Source: Chitinophaga sp. HK235 (GTDB lineage Bacteria; Bacteroidota; Bacteroidia; Chitinophagales; Chitinophagaceae). Taken from it: a stretch of 64,000 bases of DNA. This document shows, piece by piece, positions 36,566 to 45,044 of this stretch (positions are counted from its first letter, which is position 1; the number at the start of each line of letters is the position of its first letter). The stretch covers positions 8,182,501 to 8,246,500 of the forward strand of contig NZ_CP073766.1 of the NCBI RefSeq assembly GCF_018255755.1, read 5' to 3'. The translations under genes and the position numbers were made by a program. The notes under the pieces were generated by a model. The model was not told the origin of the DNA and did not search any database. It saw only the letters and a program-made list of their open reading frames with translations.

Positions 36566-39500
36566 ATGAAATTCAGAAAGTCAGTTAAGCTGATAATAAA
36601 ACTGGTTATCCCTATACTTAGTGTTTGTGAGGTCGCTTTCGGTCAGAATATGCCTGTAGCAACTGACAAACAGCCGGTTGTTACCCCGCAGTCGCCGGAA
36701 CGTGCTTATGACAGCACACTCCGGAACTATATCTGTAGCTGGGAACCTTCCATGCCTCTGATAAATCCTGCAGACGTAACAAATGCAGGACGTACCGCAG
36801 GAGAAGTAAAATTAACCACCCAATATTTTGATGCTGTCGGCCGTCCGCTGCAAACGGTCAACAAGCAGATGAGCGCCAGCGGAAAAGATATTGTATCGAT
36901 GTTTGTATATGATAACATCGGGCGTGAAAGGATTAAATATCTGCCTTTTGTACCGCAAAAGGGCAATACCAGTGATGGTAAATTCAAATTGGACCCATTC
37001 AGCGAACAACAGGCCTTTTATCAGAATGAGACACTGAATCCGGGAGCAGCAGGTGAAACCATTTATTACAGTGAGATTGATTTTGAAGCATCACCCCTGA
37101 ACCGTGTATTAAAGACCTATAGTCCTGGTAATAGCTGGGCCAAAAGAGGAGCTAATCACCCGACTACGCAGGACTATGATGCCAATACCGCGGAAGATGC
37201 CATCCGTGTCTGGAAGATGGCGGATGATCAGGCTATACCGGTTAGTCCTGGTACTTACGAAGCCGGACAGCTTTATAAGAATATTGCTTACGATGAACAA
37301 GGGCAGACAACTATTACTTTTACCGATAAAGACAGGCGTCTGATACTGAAGAAAGTTCAGTTGGGTAATGATTGGCTCAGCACTTATTATGTTTATGATG
37401 ACTCCGGTAATCTGAGATTTGTGATACCCCCGCTGGCAGCACAGGCAGTTAATGGAAACTGGAACCTCGCACCTGTGGCAGCTGAGCTTTGTTTTCAGTA
37501 CCAGTATGATGAGCGCAACCGGATGATTGTGAAAAAGGTACCAGGCGCTGCTCCTATAGAAATGGTATACGATATCCGGGATCGGCTGGTGCTCACACGT
37601 GACGGAAATATGAAGAGCAAAAGTCAATGGCTTATGTCTTTTTACGATGGTCTGAATCGTGTAGTGGAAACAGCTTTGTACACAGCTGATACAAATACCT
37701 ATACGAGGCCCGTGCTGCAGCAGAAGATGAATACCTCCACGGGTACGGGTAATATACAATATGATTTCCCGGGTATAGCTCACCTTACGGTTAAGGTAAA
37801 TGACCGGAAGCTCTATGAAGCCAGAGAGAGCATCAGTATAGAACCGGGCTTTGACTCTGGTAATGGAGATGGGCTTGATTTCCGTATTAATCCATCCTTG
37901 ACAAATGGAAGTATTTATCTGCCAGTTACCAATCCTTTACCTAGCATACCATCAGCATCTTTAACCCCACTGACTTTCACCTATTATGATCATTATTCCT
38001 ATGATGGTCTGAAAGCAGCAGTGACAGAGGATTTCAGCAAACCACAGGCAGGGAGTAATCTTTACGCTCAACCCATTAGAACCACTTCTCTTGTTGAGGG
38101 AATGGTAACGGGAACGCGCATACGTGTTTTAGGCACAGATACCTGGCTTACTACTACCAATTATTACGATGATGACAACCGGCTGGTACAGACTATCAGT
38201 GATAATGTGAGCGGAGGACAGGATGTTGCTACCACCATGTACGATTTCAACGGAAAGGTGCTAAGTACCCATCTTCATCATCGGAATAAACAGAGTAGTA
38301 CAACTCCTGAAACCAAAGTACTGACCATGATGCACTACGATCATGCAGGGCGACTGGATGAAATTACTAAGCGTCTTAATGATGATCCTGCGCTACAACG
38401 TACGATTGCCGCAAATACGTATGATGAACTGGGGCAGCTGAAAACGAAGAGGCTGGGTGTAACCGGTGCTTCCAGTCAATTGGAAACACTCGAATATGAG
38501 TATAATATCCGTGGTTGGCTGAAAGGTATCAACAGAAAGTTTGTTGCCGGCCAGGTTAACAGTAACTGGTTTGGTCAGGAGCTAAGCTATGATTATGGAT
38601 TTACCGGCAAGCAATACAATGGCAATATCGCCGGAGCAAAATGGAAAAGTCGATCAGATGGAATTGCACGGGCATATGGTTATCAGTATGATCAGGCAAA
38701 TCGTGTGACTGCAGCAGATTTTAATCAACTGGAGGGAAGCGCTTCCTGGACAAAATCCCAAATGGATTTCTCGGTAAGCAATCTGACCTATGATGCCAAC
38801 GGAAACATCCTGTCTATGAGCCAGAAAGGAATGGAAGGGAGTGTTATCAAGCTTATTGACAGTTTGAAATATGGCTATCTTTCTAATAGTAACAAATTAT
38901 CTTTTGTTACGGATAAACAAAATAACCCCTTTACTCAACTGGGTGATTTTCGTGAGAAACAAAATGATGAATCACCGGATTATCAGTATGATGTTAACGG
39001 TAATCAGATCCTTGATCAAAACAAACAGTTGGACATCCACTATAACCACCTGAATCTCCCCGACAGTATTGTCGTTACAGGAAAGGGATACATCACCTAC
39101 ACCTATGATGCTGTTGGGAAGAAATTAAGAAAGAAGGTGGTTGATCAAACCGGACCGGGGAAAGTTACCGTTACTGATTATACCGATGGATTTCAATATA
39201 TGAATGATACGCTGCGTATTATCAGTCATGAAGAGGGACGTATCCGTACCATCATCAAACCGGGAGTACCGCTTGATTACAAATATGACTATTTCGTTAA
39301 AGACCACCTGGGTAATATACGCATGGTGCTCACTGAGCAGACAGATTTCACCATGTATGCCGCTACCATGGAGAATGGCCGTGCCGCTGTTGAGACTGCA
39401 TTGTTCAGCAATGTAAATGAAACCCGGGTACCCAAACCGGCAGGCTATCCTAATGATGAGATGGATAGTAAGAATGCCGCTGTTGCGAAGTTAAATGCCA

Positions 39501-40987
39501 CTCCCGGTGGAAATAAAATTGGGCCGTCACTGGTGTTGCGCGTGATGGCCGGAGATACTATTCAGGTAAATGCCCGCGCCTTTTATAAATCGCAGGCCCC
39601 CGCTACCCAAAACTCGCCACTCACTGCAGAAGATATGGTAGCCGGATTGGTACAGGCATTCAGTGGACAAACGGAACGTAGCGGTCAGCATGGTTTTGAC
39701 GCAGGAAATAACGGAACGCCATTCAACACAAACTTCTATAACAATAATTACCAGCAGCTGAAAAAGAAGAATCCGGAACAGCCGCAAGGCAAACCTAAAG
39801 CGTATCTCAATTTTGTATTGTTCGATGATCAGTTTAAATTAGTAGAACAGAACAGTGGTGTCAAACAAGTGAGCGGGGAAGCTGATCAACTGCAAACCTT
39901 TGGTACAGACAAAATGCCAATAACGAAGAATGGCTTTCTGTACGTATATACCAGCAACGAATCACAGCAGGATGTGTTCTTTGATAATGTGGTGGTAACG
40001 CAGGCATCCGGCCCGGTGTTGGAGGAGACACATTATTATCCGTTTGGACTGACGATGGTGGGAATTAGTAGTAATGCGTTGAAGGGAGTAAATTATCCGG
40101 AGAATAGGTTGAAGTATAATGGGAAGGAATTGCAGAATAAAGAGTTTGGAGATGGGAGCGGGTTGGAATTGTATGATTATGGAGCCAGAATGCAGGATCC
40201 TCAGATCGGGCGTTGGTGGGTAATAGATCCATTAGCAGATAAAGCAAGGCGTTGGAGTCCTTATGCCTATGCATTCGATAATCCGATTAGATTCATCGAT
40301 CCTGATGGTATGTTCCCTGGTGAAGGAGCTTGGCCATTGCCTGGTAAGGTAAATCCATGGGATGGGGTAGCGAATGCCGCCAAGGGCTATGCCCGGTATG
40401 TGGCTGCCAAAGCAGTCGGTGCTGTTATTGGTTATGCATTATGGACAGCTAGACAAAAAACGAAGGATGTCATAGAGAATACTTCAATAGAAGTGAAAGC
40501 AGAAGTTAAAGTCAAGATGGGAGCAAATCTTGCAGGACAGTCAGAGGGGACGGGATTGAATGTAAATTTCACTAGTGTTGATCTTATTTCATATAAAGGG
40601 AGCAAAGAATTTTCCCTGGTGAAAGAGAAGCCTGTTACTCAAGAAGTAAAGTATATGGGAAAAGATAATGCTTATGATCTTAGTGCTGGTGTTGGTGCTG
40701 AAATGGAAACCCCTGCGGGGCTTTCCGTGGGTGCCGCCTCCTCCTGGGAGGCTACAATCAAAAATGGAAAAGTTGACGAAAGCAAATCTACAATGGAAGG
40801 TAGTATTGGACGCGGTCTTTATGGAGCAAAGCTTGAAGCCAAAGGCGCTAGGGAAATTGCAACCAATAAGGATGGTACGACGAATGCAAAAATAGCCTCT
40901 ATGGGCTTAAATTATAGTAAAGGAACATTTATTAATTTTTCAACTTCATTCGGTGTATCGCTTATTTATAAAAAGCCTGAAGAGTAG
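36566..40987 (+). CDS. DUF6443 / RHS-repeat protein with RHS core and variable C-terminal domain
   Basis: This 1473-residue protein has a signal peptide (MKFRKSVKLIIKLVIPILSV...AFGQ). A DUF6443-type N-terminal domain follows (about 40-190, with TTQYFDAVGRPLQTVNKQ and YDNIGRERIKYLPF). YD/RHS repeats come next (YDERNRMIVKKVPGAAPIE, YDANGNILSMSQKGMEG). The RHS-associated core is at about 1150-1255, with YYPFGLTMVGIS, YNGKELQNKEFGDGSGLELY and DPQIGRWWVIDPLADKARRW, ending NPIRFIDPDGM. After the core are about 220 unrelated residues. They contain a hydrophobic segment (VAAKAVGAVIGYALW) and then many short glycine-rich beta strands. In polymorphic toxin systems this place holds the effector domain; I do not recognise this one. 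The next gene overlaps its end by 35 bp. No T9SS sorting domain is visible. Confidence 0.87.
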   Translation: MKFRKSVKLIIKLVIPILSVCEVAFGQNMPVATDKQPVVTPQSPERAYDSTLRNYICSWEPSMPLINPADVTNAGRTAGEVKLTTQYFDAVGRPLQTVNKQMSASGKDIVSMFVYDNIGRERIKYLPFVPQKGNTSDGKFKLDPFSEQQAFYQNETLNPGAAGETIYYSEIDFEASPLNRVLKTYSPGNSWAKRGANHPTTQDYDANTAEDAIRVWKMADDQAIPVSPGTYEAGQLYKNIAYDEQGQTTITFTDKDRRLILKKVQLGNDWLSTYYVYDDSGNLRFVIPPLAAQAVNGNWNLAPVAAELCFQYQYDERNRMIVKKVPGAAPIEMVYDIRDRLVLTRDGNMKSKSQWLMSFYDGLNRVVETALYTADTNTYTRPVLQQKMNTSTGTGNIQYDFPGIAHLTVKVNDRKLYEARESISIEPGFDSGNGDGLDFRINPSLTNGSIYLPVTNPLPSIPSASLTPLTFTYYDHYSYDGLKAAVTEDFSKPQAGSNLYAQPIRTTSLVEGMVTGTRIRVLGTDTWLTTTNYYDDDNRLVQTISDNVSGGQDVATTMYDFNGKVLSTHLHHRNKQSSTTPETKVLTMMHYDHAGRLDEITKRLNDDPALQRTIAANTYDELGQLKTKRLGVTGASSQLETLEYEYNIRGWLKGINRKFVAGQVNSNWFGQELSYDYGFTGKQYNGNIAGAKWKSRSDGIARAYGYQYDQANRVTAADFNQLEGSASWTKSQMDFSVSNLTYDANGNILSMSQKGMEGSVIKLIDSLKYGYLSNSNKLSFVTDKQNNPFTQLGDFREKQNDESPDYQYDVNGNQILDQNKQLDIHYNHLNLPDSIVVTGKGYITYTYDAVGKKLRKKVVDQTGPGKVTVTDYTDGFQYMNDTLRIISHEEGRIRTIIKPGVPLDYKYDYFVKDHLGNIRMVLTEQTDFTMYAATMENGRAAVETALFSNVNETRVPKPAGYPNDEMDSKNAAVAKLNATPGGNKIGPSLVLRVMAGDTIQVNARAFYKSQAPATQNSPLTAEDMVAGLVQAFSGQTERSGQHGFDAGNNGTPFNTNFYNNNYQQLKKKNPEQPQGKPKAYLNFVLFDDQFKLVEQNSGVKQVSGEADQLQTFGTDKMPITKNGFLYVYTSNESQQDVFFDNVVVTQASGPVLEETHYYPFGLTMVGISSNALKGVNYPENRLKYNGKELQNKEFGDGSGLELYDYGARMQDPQIGRWWVIDPLADKARRWSPYAYAFDNPIRFIDPDGMFPGEGAWPLPGKVNPWDGVANAAKGYARYVAAKAVGAVIGYALWTARQKTKDVIENTSIEVKAEVKVKMGANLAGQSEGTGLNVNFTSVDLISYKGSKEFSLVKEKPVTQEVKYMGKDNAYDLSAGVGAEMETPAGLSVGAASSWEATIKNGKVDESKSTMEGSIGRGLYGAKLEAKGAREIATNKDGTTNAKIASMGLNYSKGTFINFSTSFGVSLIYKKPEE

Positions 40988-41735
40988 GCTATCAACTTTA
41001 AGTATTTTGTCAATACTGCTTGTTGCTTGTCATCAAGAGAACGTCATTCGTAAAAATTACTATCCCAATGGAAAGTTAAAAAGTAAAATACTATTAGAGG
41101 ATGGAGAGTCTCATTATTATTCTTATTATGAAACGGAGAATATTGAAAGCGAAGGAGGGATAGATAAAAACCTGGAAAGACAGGGGGCCTGGAAGTACTT
41201 TAACCCGGATGGCTCGGTATCTTCTTTTGGAAAGTATAACGATAATCTAAAAGTAGGTGAATGGAAATACCAGCTTAAGGATACTGCGATTAGTATTCAG
41301 TGGGAAGCCTATGTAAACAGGCCTGTAAAAATCAACATTCCTAAAGGATGGCTGATTGTCGAAACTCTGGAAGCACCGAACCTGTTTAGTGCTGCGGATG
41401 ATAGTGCACATTTGCATCTTGGAGTTAATATTTCCCGAACAGAGAAGACTCATGAATCCCTTGATAGTATTGTGGCGAGAGGAATTCAATTTTTTCAGGA
41501 ACAATATCCTGCAAGTAAACAAGAAACAGCTGAGGCCATTATTAATAATGTAAAGGCAAGGAAAGTAATGTTAATTGCTAAGATGCCGGATGGTAAAGTA
41601 ATGATATCGAACCGGTATTATCTGGTGGAAGGCAATTATGTCTACCTGCTTTCTCTCTTTTCACTTCAGCATGATATGTCTAAATACTATAATCAGATTG
41701 CTAAAGAGATCGCACTAAGTTTCCAGGTAATCTAA
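40953..41735 (+). CDS. Lipoprotein with MORN/YwqK-like repeats, candidate immunity protein
   Basis: This 260-residue protein starts with GTG at 40953; no in-frame ATG gives a signal peptide. The lipobox is SILLVAC at about residues 20-26. Two MORN/YwqK-like stretches follow (YYPNGKLKSKILLEDG; GAWKYFNPDGSVSSFGKYND). The C-terminal half (VKINIPKGWLIVETLEAPNL onward) resembles a PsbP/DcrB-like domain. The gene overlaps the 3' end of the RHS gene by 35 bp in another frame. That position, directly behind the variable RHS domain, is where cognate immunity genes lie, and lipid anchoring would fit protection against an effector acting at the envelope. The role is inferred from position only. An IS element is inserted at its stop codon without altering the protein. 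Confidence 0.75.
   Translation: MYRLFIKSLKSRLSTLSILSILLVACHQENVIRKNYYPNGKLKSKILLEDGESHYYSYYETENIESEGGIDKNLERQGAWKYFNPDGSVSSFGKYNDNLKVGEWKYQLKDTAISIQWEAYVNRPVKINIPKGWLIVETLEAPNLFSAADDSAHLHLGVNISRTEKTHESLDSIVARGIQFFQEQYPASKQETAEAIINNVKARKVMLIAKMPDGKVMISNRYYLVEGNYVYLLSLFSLQHDMSKYYNQIAKEIALSFQVI
41730..41734. repeat. Target-site duplication, left copy
   Basis: ATCTA lies immediately before the left inverted repeat. The same five bases follow the right inverted repeat at 43499-43503. The left copy holds the first two bases of the lipoprotein stop codon. Confidence 0.8.
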
Positions 41736-41768
41736 AATGTATCAGAAATAGAAGGGGGTGTCTCAAAA
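41735..41768 (+). repeat. IS1182-family left terminal inverted repeat
   Basis: It begins AAATGTATCAGAAATAGA and ends GTCTCAAAA. It matches the reverse complement of 43465-43498 except at three positions. Confidence 0.88.
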
Positions 41769-41789
41769 GACACTCCCTTCTTTTTTTTT
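41751..41789 (+). terminator. Terminator inside the IS left end
   Basis: The arms at 41751-41762 (GAAGGGGGTGTC) and 41769-41780 (GACACTCCCTTC) pair with one mismatch around TCAAAA. Nine T follow, then eight G. On the plus strand this would stop read-through from the RHS/lipoprotein genes into the transposase. Confidence 0.75.
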
Positions 41790-41831
41790 GGGGGGGGAAA
41801 TCTGCGGGGTAGCTTTTTCCGTTTTTATAGT

Positions 41832-43379
41832 ATGCCCAAAGGAAAAACACTATCAGTAGTCTTTAAAGCCAATCAGCAGCACCAGGCTATGCTTTTCCCT
41901 CCCGAGATTGGGGATCTGATAGCCGAGAATCACCCAGTTCGTGTGGTGGATGACGTAATAGAAAAGATCGATATAACTTTATTGCTGAAGCGTTATAAAG
42001 CAGGAGGAACCAGCAGTTACCATCCCAGGATGTTATTGAAAGTCCTTATTTACGCTTATATAAATAACATTTACAGTAGCCGTAAAATAGAGGAGGCACT
42101 AGGCCAGAACATCCACTTTATGTGGCTTAGTGGTATGAGTAAACCCGATCATAATACGATCAACAGGTTCCGTGGTGAACGCTTGCAAAAGGTATTACAA
42201 CCTATATTCACCCAGGTGGTATTGTTGTTATGCGAAGAAGGCTTACTGAACATAAAAGAACTGTACACTGACGGGACAAAGATAGAATCGCAGGCAAATC
42301 GCTACAGTTTTGTATGGAGCAATGGCATTAAGTACAGTAAAGAAAAAATAAAACAGCAGCTTAATGACTTGTGGAAATATGCACAATCAGTGGCAGCTTC
42401 AGAATTGGGTGATGATACGGACCCATCCGGATATGACAAAATCGACAGTGAAAAAGTCAGTAAAACAATAGCGGCCATCAATGACGCCCTCAAAGAAAAA
42501 CCCATAGACAAGCGGATCAGACAAAAGCTGGGATATGCTCACCGTAACTGGCCTTCAGCGTTGGATAAGTATGAGCAACAGGAACAAATAATAGGCTCTA
42601 ACCGCAATAGCTATAGCAAAACAGATCCCGCCGCTACCTTTATGCGTATGAAGGAAGATCATATGAAGAATGGTCAGCTTAAACCAGCTTATAATCTCCA
42701 GATAAGTACTAATAATCAATACATCGTCAATTACAGCCTTCATCAGCAGTCCACGGATACATCAACTTTAATCAGTCATCTCCTGCAGTATATACGGTTA
42801 TATAAACGAGTGCCCGCCAATATTACAGCGGATGCAGGGTATGGCAGCGAACAGAACTATCAATGGCTGGAAAACAGGAGAATTACGGCTTATGTTAAGC
42901 ATGCTTCCTTCGATCGCAACCAGCACCGGTCAACTAAAACCAGGGAAATGTTCAAGGCCCAAAACCTACCCTACAATGCTGAAAAGGACCACTATATCTG
43001 CCCTGCCGGCCAGCGAATGCGTAGAAAAAGTACGTTCCCAAAAACAACTAAAAACGGTTACAGGCAAACAATAACTACTTATCAAGCCAGAACATGCGAA
43101 GGATGTACATTACGGCAGATGTGTCATGATCAACAAACAAATCGCATCATAGAAGTAAATCATAATCTAAATCGTCTTAAGGCGCTGGCTGACAAACGAT
43201 TAAAAGGAAGAAAAGGAATACAGAAGCGTAAACAACGTTGCCATGACGTGGAATCTGTCTTCGCAAATATTAAGCATAATCATGGCTTTAAAAGATTTAT
43301 GCTAAAAGGGATGGATAAAGTGTCAATCGAAATGGGATTAATGGCTATGGCACACAATCTTAGAAAGAAAACAGCATAA
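41832..43379 (+). CDS. IS1182-family transposase
   Basis: This 515-residue transposase is full length and uninterrupted. The N-terminal part (HPVRVVDDVIEKIDITLLLK, HPRMLLKVLIYAYINNIYSS) and FMWLSGMSKPDHNTINRFR are typical of the IS1182 group. The DDE catalytic residues are likely D147 (LYTDGTKIES), D334 (NITADAGYGSEQ) and E474 (HDVESVFANIKHNHGF). A cysteine group (ICPAG, CEGCTLRQMCHD) lies between the last two. It catalyses excision and insertion of the surrounding element. No frameshift is needed for expression. Confidence 0.95.
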   Translation: MPKGKTLSVVFKANQQHQAMLFPPEIGDLIAENHPVRVVDDVIEKIDITLLLKRYKAGGTSSYHPRMLLKVLIYAYINNIYSSRKIEEALGQNIHFMWLSGMSKPDHNTINRFRGERLQKVLQPIFTQVVLLLCEEGLLNIKELYTDGTKIESQANRYSFVWSNGIKYSKEKIKQQLNDLWKYAQSVAASELGDDTDPSGYDKIDSEKVSKTIAAINDALKEKPIDKRIRQKLGYAHRNWPSALDKYEQQEQIIGSNRNSYSKTDPAATFMRMKEDHMKNGQLKPAYNLQISTNNQYIVNYSLHQQSTDTSTLISHLLQYIRLYKRVPANITADAGYGSEQNYQWLENRRITAYVKHASFDRNQHRSTKTREMFKAQNLPYNAEKDHYICPAGQRMRRKSTFPKTTKNGYRQTITTYQARTCEGCTLRQMCHDQQTNRIIEVNHNLNRLKALADKRLKGRKGIQKRKQRCHDVESVFANIKHNHGFKRFMLKGMDKVSIEMGLMAMAHNLRKKTA

Positions 43380-43453
43380 AATCAGGTTAACCCTTCACTT
43401 CTAAAAATGGAAACTGGAGAATCATTATAACAACCGGAATTTATAAAAAAGAA

Positions 43454-43476
43454 GCCGTCTCTTGTTTTGAGACGGC
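43454..43476 (-). terminator. Terminator inside the IS right end
   Basis: GCCGTCTC (43454-43461) and GAGACGGC (43469-43476) form an 8-bp stem with a 7-nt loop. Read on the minus strand it is followed by TTCTTTTTT, so it would stop transcription entering the element from the right. Confidence 0.65.
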
Positions 43477-43498
43477 CCCATCTATTTCTGATACATTT
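43465..43498 (-). repeat. IS1182-family right terminal inverted repeat
   Basis: This is the reverse complement of the left end, with three mismatches in 34 bp. It is followed by the ATCTA target copy at 43499-43503. Confidence 0.88.
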
Positions 43499-43507
43499 AT
43501 CTAAGTC

Positions 43508-44296
43508 CTAAAACAACTCATCCAGCAATATATAATACTCAATCCTCTCCTTATCCGGTTGCATATTCAACATCTCAAAAAAGAGCGCGGCATAATCATC
43601 GCCACCAAAGTTGTGTTTTAGTGAACGAATGCATAGTGCTATATCCTGATAAACATCTGCAATACCGGCGCCGCCGATATCTATGAAACCACTTACCCGG
43701 CCTTGTTTCCCGAAAATATTGGGCAGGCAGTAGTCACCGTGGGTAAATGCAGGCGTATATGCAGCAGGCTGATGTGCGATGAGATAATCGAGCAGTGCCT
43801 GTGGTGTAGCGAAGCGATTATTGTTTTCCCAGTCGGAGGTGTCTACCAGCTGGTGTTGGATATTATAGGCAGCGGCCTGCAGCTTTTTATCCAGGTGGTG
43901 ATGGAATGGGCAGTTGCCGGTAGGAACGGCAGACAGCAGTTTGATGCCATCAGCCAGCAGCTTAACGGTCAGCTCCGGATTGTCGAGGTAGGAGAGGGAA
44001 CACAGCATTTCTCCTTCTATGGCGGCGGTCAGCAGGTATTCTGTTTGCTGATGGGAGCCGAAATAGAGGATGGGCGGCACCGGCAGTTTATCCTGCAGCC
44101 AGGTCATCACTTCATATTCCTGCAGCAATCCTTTTCCGGCGGGTTGTATTTTTAGATAGGAGGTGCTGCGGTCGCTGAAGTAGCGGTGTACGCTGGCGGT
44201 GGAGAGGCCGATATCGATCTGATCGCGTTGCATGCCGGCCAGCAGGTGGGCCAGATCGGCAGGGAGTGCGGATATATGGGTATTGTGATCGTTCAT
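43508..44296 (-). CDS. APH(3')-like aminoglycoside O-phosphotransferase
   Basis: This 262-residue protein is close to the usual length of APH(3') enzymes. The Brenner-type catalytic segment is clear: FTHGDYCLPNIFGKQGRVSG with the catalytic aspartate at residue 188. The metal-binding aspartate is at 206 (FIDIGGAGIADVYQDIALC). An ATP-site lysine at about 49 (SYLKIQPAG) and glutamate 60 are present. The C-terminus ERIEYYILLDELF is the one seen in APH(3') proteins such as type IIIa. It is predicted to phosphorylate the 3'-hydroxyl of kanamycin-type aminoglycosides with ATP. It ends 5 bp beyond the IS target duplication. Only one IS copy is present, so it is not in a composite transposon. The spectrum and activity are untested. 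Confidence 0.88.
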   Translation of the reverse strand: MNDHNTHISALPADLAHLLAGMQRDQIDIGLSTASVHRYFSDRSTSYLKIQPAGKGLLQEYEVMTWLQDKLPVPPILYFGSHQQTEYLLTAAIEGEMLCSLSYLDNPELTVKLLADGIKLLSAVPTGNCPFHHHLDKKLQAAAYNIQHQLVDTSDWENNNRFATPQALLDYLIAHQPAAYTPAFTHGDYCLPNIFGKQGRVSGFIDIGGAGIADVYQDIALCIRSLKHNFGGDDYAALFFEMLNMQPDKERIEYYILLDELF

Positions 44297-44366
44297 GTTT
44301 CCGTTCTATTGGCAATATAAAAATAGGGTATTATGCTGAGGTGGGGAATATTTTGCGCCTGCACTT

Positions 44367-44389
44367 GCATTTGTGAAATGCTTTTTTTT
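44367..44389 (+). terminator. Small hairpin with T tract before the second sigma gene
   Basis: GCATTT-GTG-AAATGC (44367-44381) is followed by eight T. The in-frame GTG at 44373, which would be the longest start of the sigma gene, lies in the loop. It may be a weak attenuator, and it argues against that start. Confidence 0.4.
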
Positions 44390-44414
44390 ATTTTTATGCT
44401 TAAACCTTTTGTGT

Positions 44415-44963
44415 TTGAAGCAGTTGCCGGATACAGCGTTGCTGGAGCGTATGCAGGCATATAATGATAAGGCCGCTTTTGATGAACTGTACCGCCGATA
44501 CTGGGAACAGCTTTATATGGCCGCATATGCCAGATTACAGCAGGATGCAGATGCCAAAGATTGTCTGCAGGAAGTTTTCGTTTCTTTATGGAATAAGCGC
44601 CGGGAGTTGCAGATCCAGGGCCCGCTGGGACCGTATCTGCATGTAGCGCTCAAATACCGTATCCTTAATCATCTCCGCAGTAATCATAATTACCAGAAAC
44701 ATCTGGACCTCTTTGCAGCCGTGCCTCCCGCCGTTTTTTCCCGGGCAGATGACCGCCTTGTGCTGGCAGAAATCCAGCAGATCATTCAGCAAACGATCAA
44801 TGCCATGCCGGAGAAGATGCGCGAAATTTATATCCTGAGCCGGCAGGAACAACTAAGTGTCCGCGAAATGGCCGACCAGCTGGGCGTTTCCCAACAAACC
44901 GTGAAAAACCAGGTCAGTACTGCGCTGAAACGCCTGAAAGATGCCCTCGCGCGTTTCAAATAA
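44415..44963 (+). CDS. ECF-type RNA polymerase sigma-70 factor
   Basis: Region 2 (FDELYRRYWEQLYMAAYARL, AKDCLQEVFVSLWNKRREL) and region 4 (MPEKMREIYILSRQEQLSVR, then EMADQLGVSQQTVKNQV) are clear. The start is uncertain. The frame is open to GTG 44373, but the residues encoded there are hydrophobic and unlike a sigma N-terminus. TTG 44415 gives the usual length with KQLPDTALLERMQAYNDKAA, and the first ATG (44451) would cut into region 2. It heads the second SusC/SusD locus, 81 bp before its FecR gene. It is divergent from the APH gene. Confidence 0.9.
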   Translation: MKQLPDTALLERMQAYNDKAAFDELYRRYWEQLYMAAYARLQQDADAKDCLQEVFVSLWNKRRELQIQGPLGPYLHVALKYRILNHLRSNHNYQKHLDLFAAVPPAVFSRADDRLVLAEIQQIIQQTINAMPEKMREIYILSRQEQLSVREMADQLGVSQQTVKNQVSTALKRLKDALARFK

Positions 44964-45044
44964 TCCTTCTCAAAAAATTTTTTTTTCAGCATCTGGTACC
45001 ATCGCTTTTGAGCGGTGTCATAATAACAGAAAACGGTTAAAAAC

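Larger units (their letters stand above)
41735..43498 (+). mobile_element. Complete IS1182-family insertion sequence
   Basis: The element is 1764 bp. Its terminal inverted repeats (41735-41768 and 43465-43498) match at 31 of 34 positions and begin AAATGTATCAGAAATAGA. They are flanked by the direct repeat ATCTA (41730-41734 and 43499-43503), the likely target-site duplication. It encodes one intact transposase. Both ends carry hairpins that would stop transcription entering from outside. Removing the element restores TAAGTCCTA, two convergent stop codons 3 bp apart. Confidence 0.92.

Noticed and set aside
41735..44296. Composite transposon carrying the APH gene
   Set aside because: Only one IS copy is present, and its target duplication closes at 43503 before the APH stop codon.
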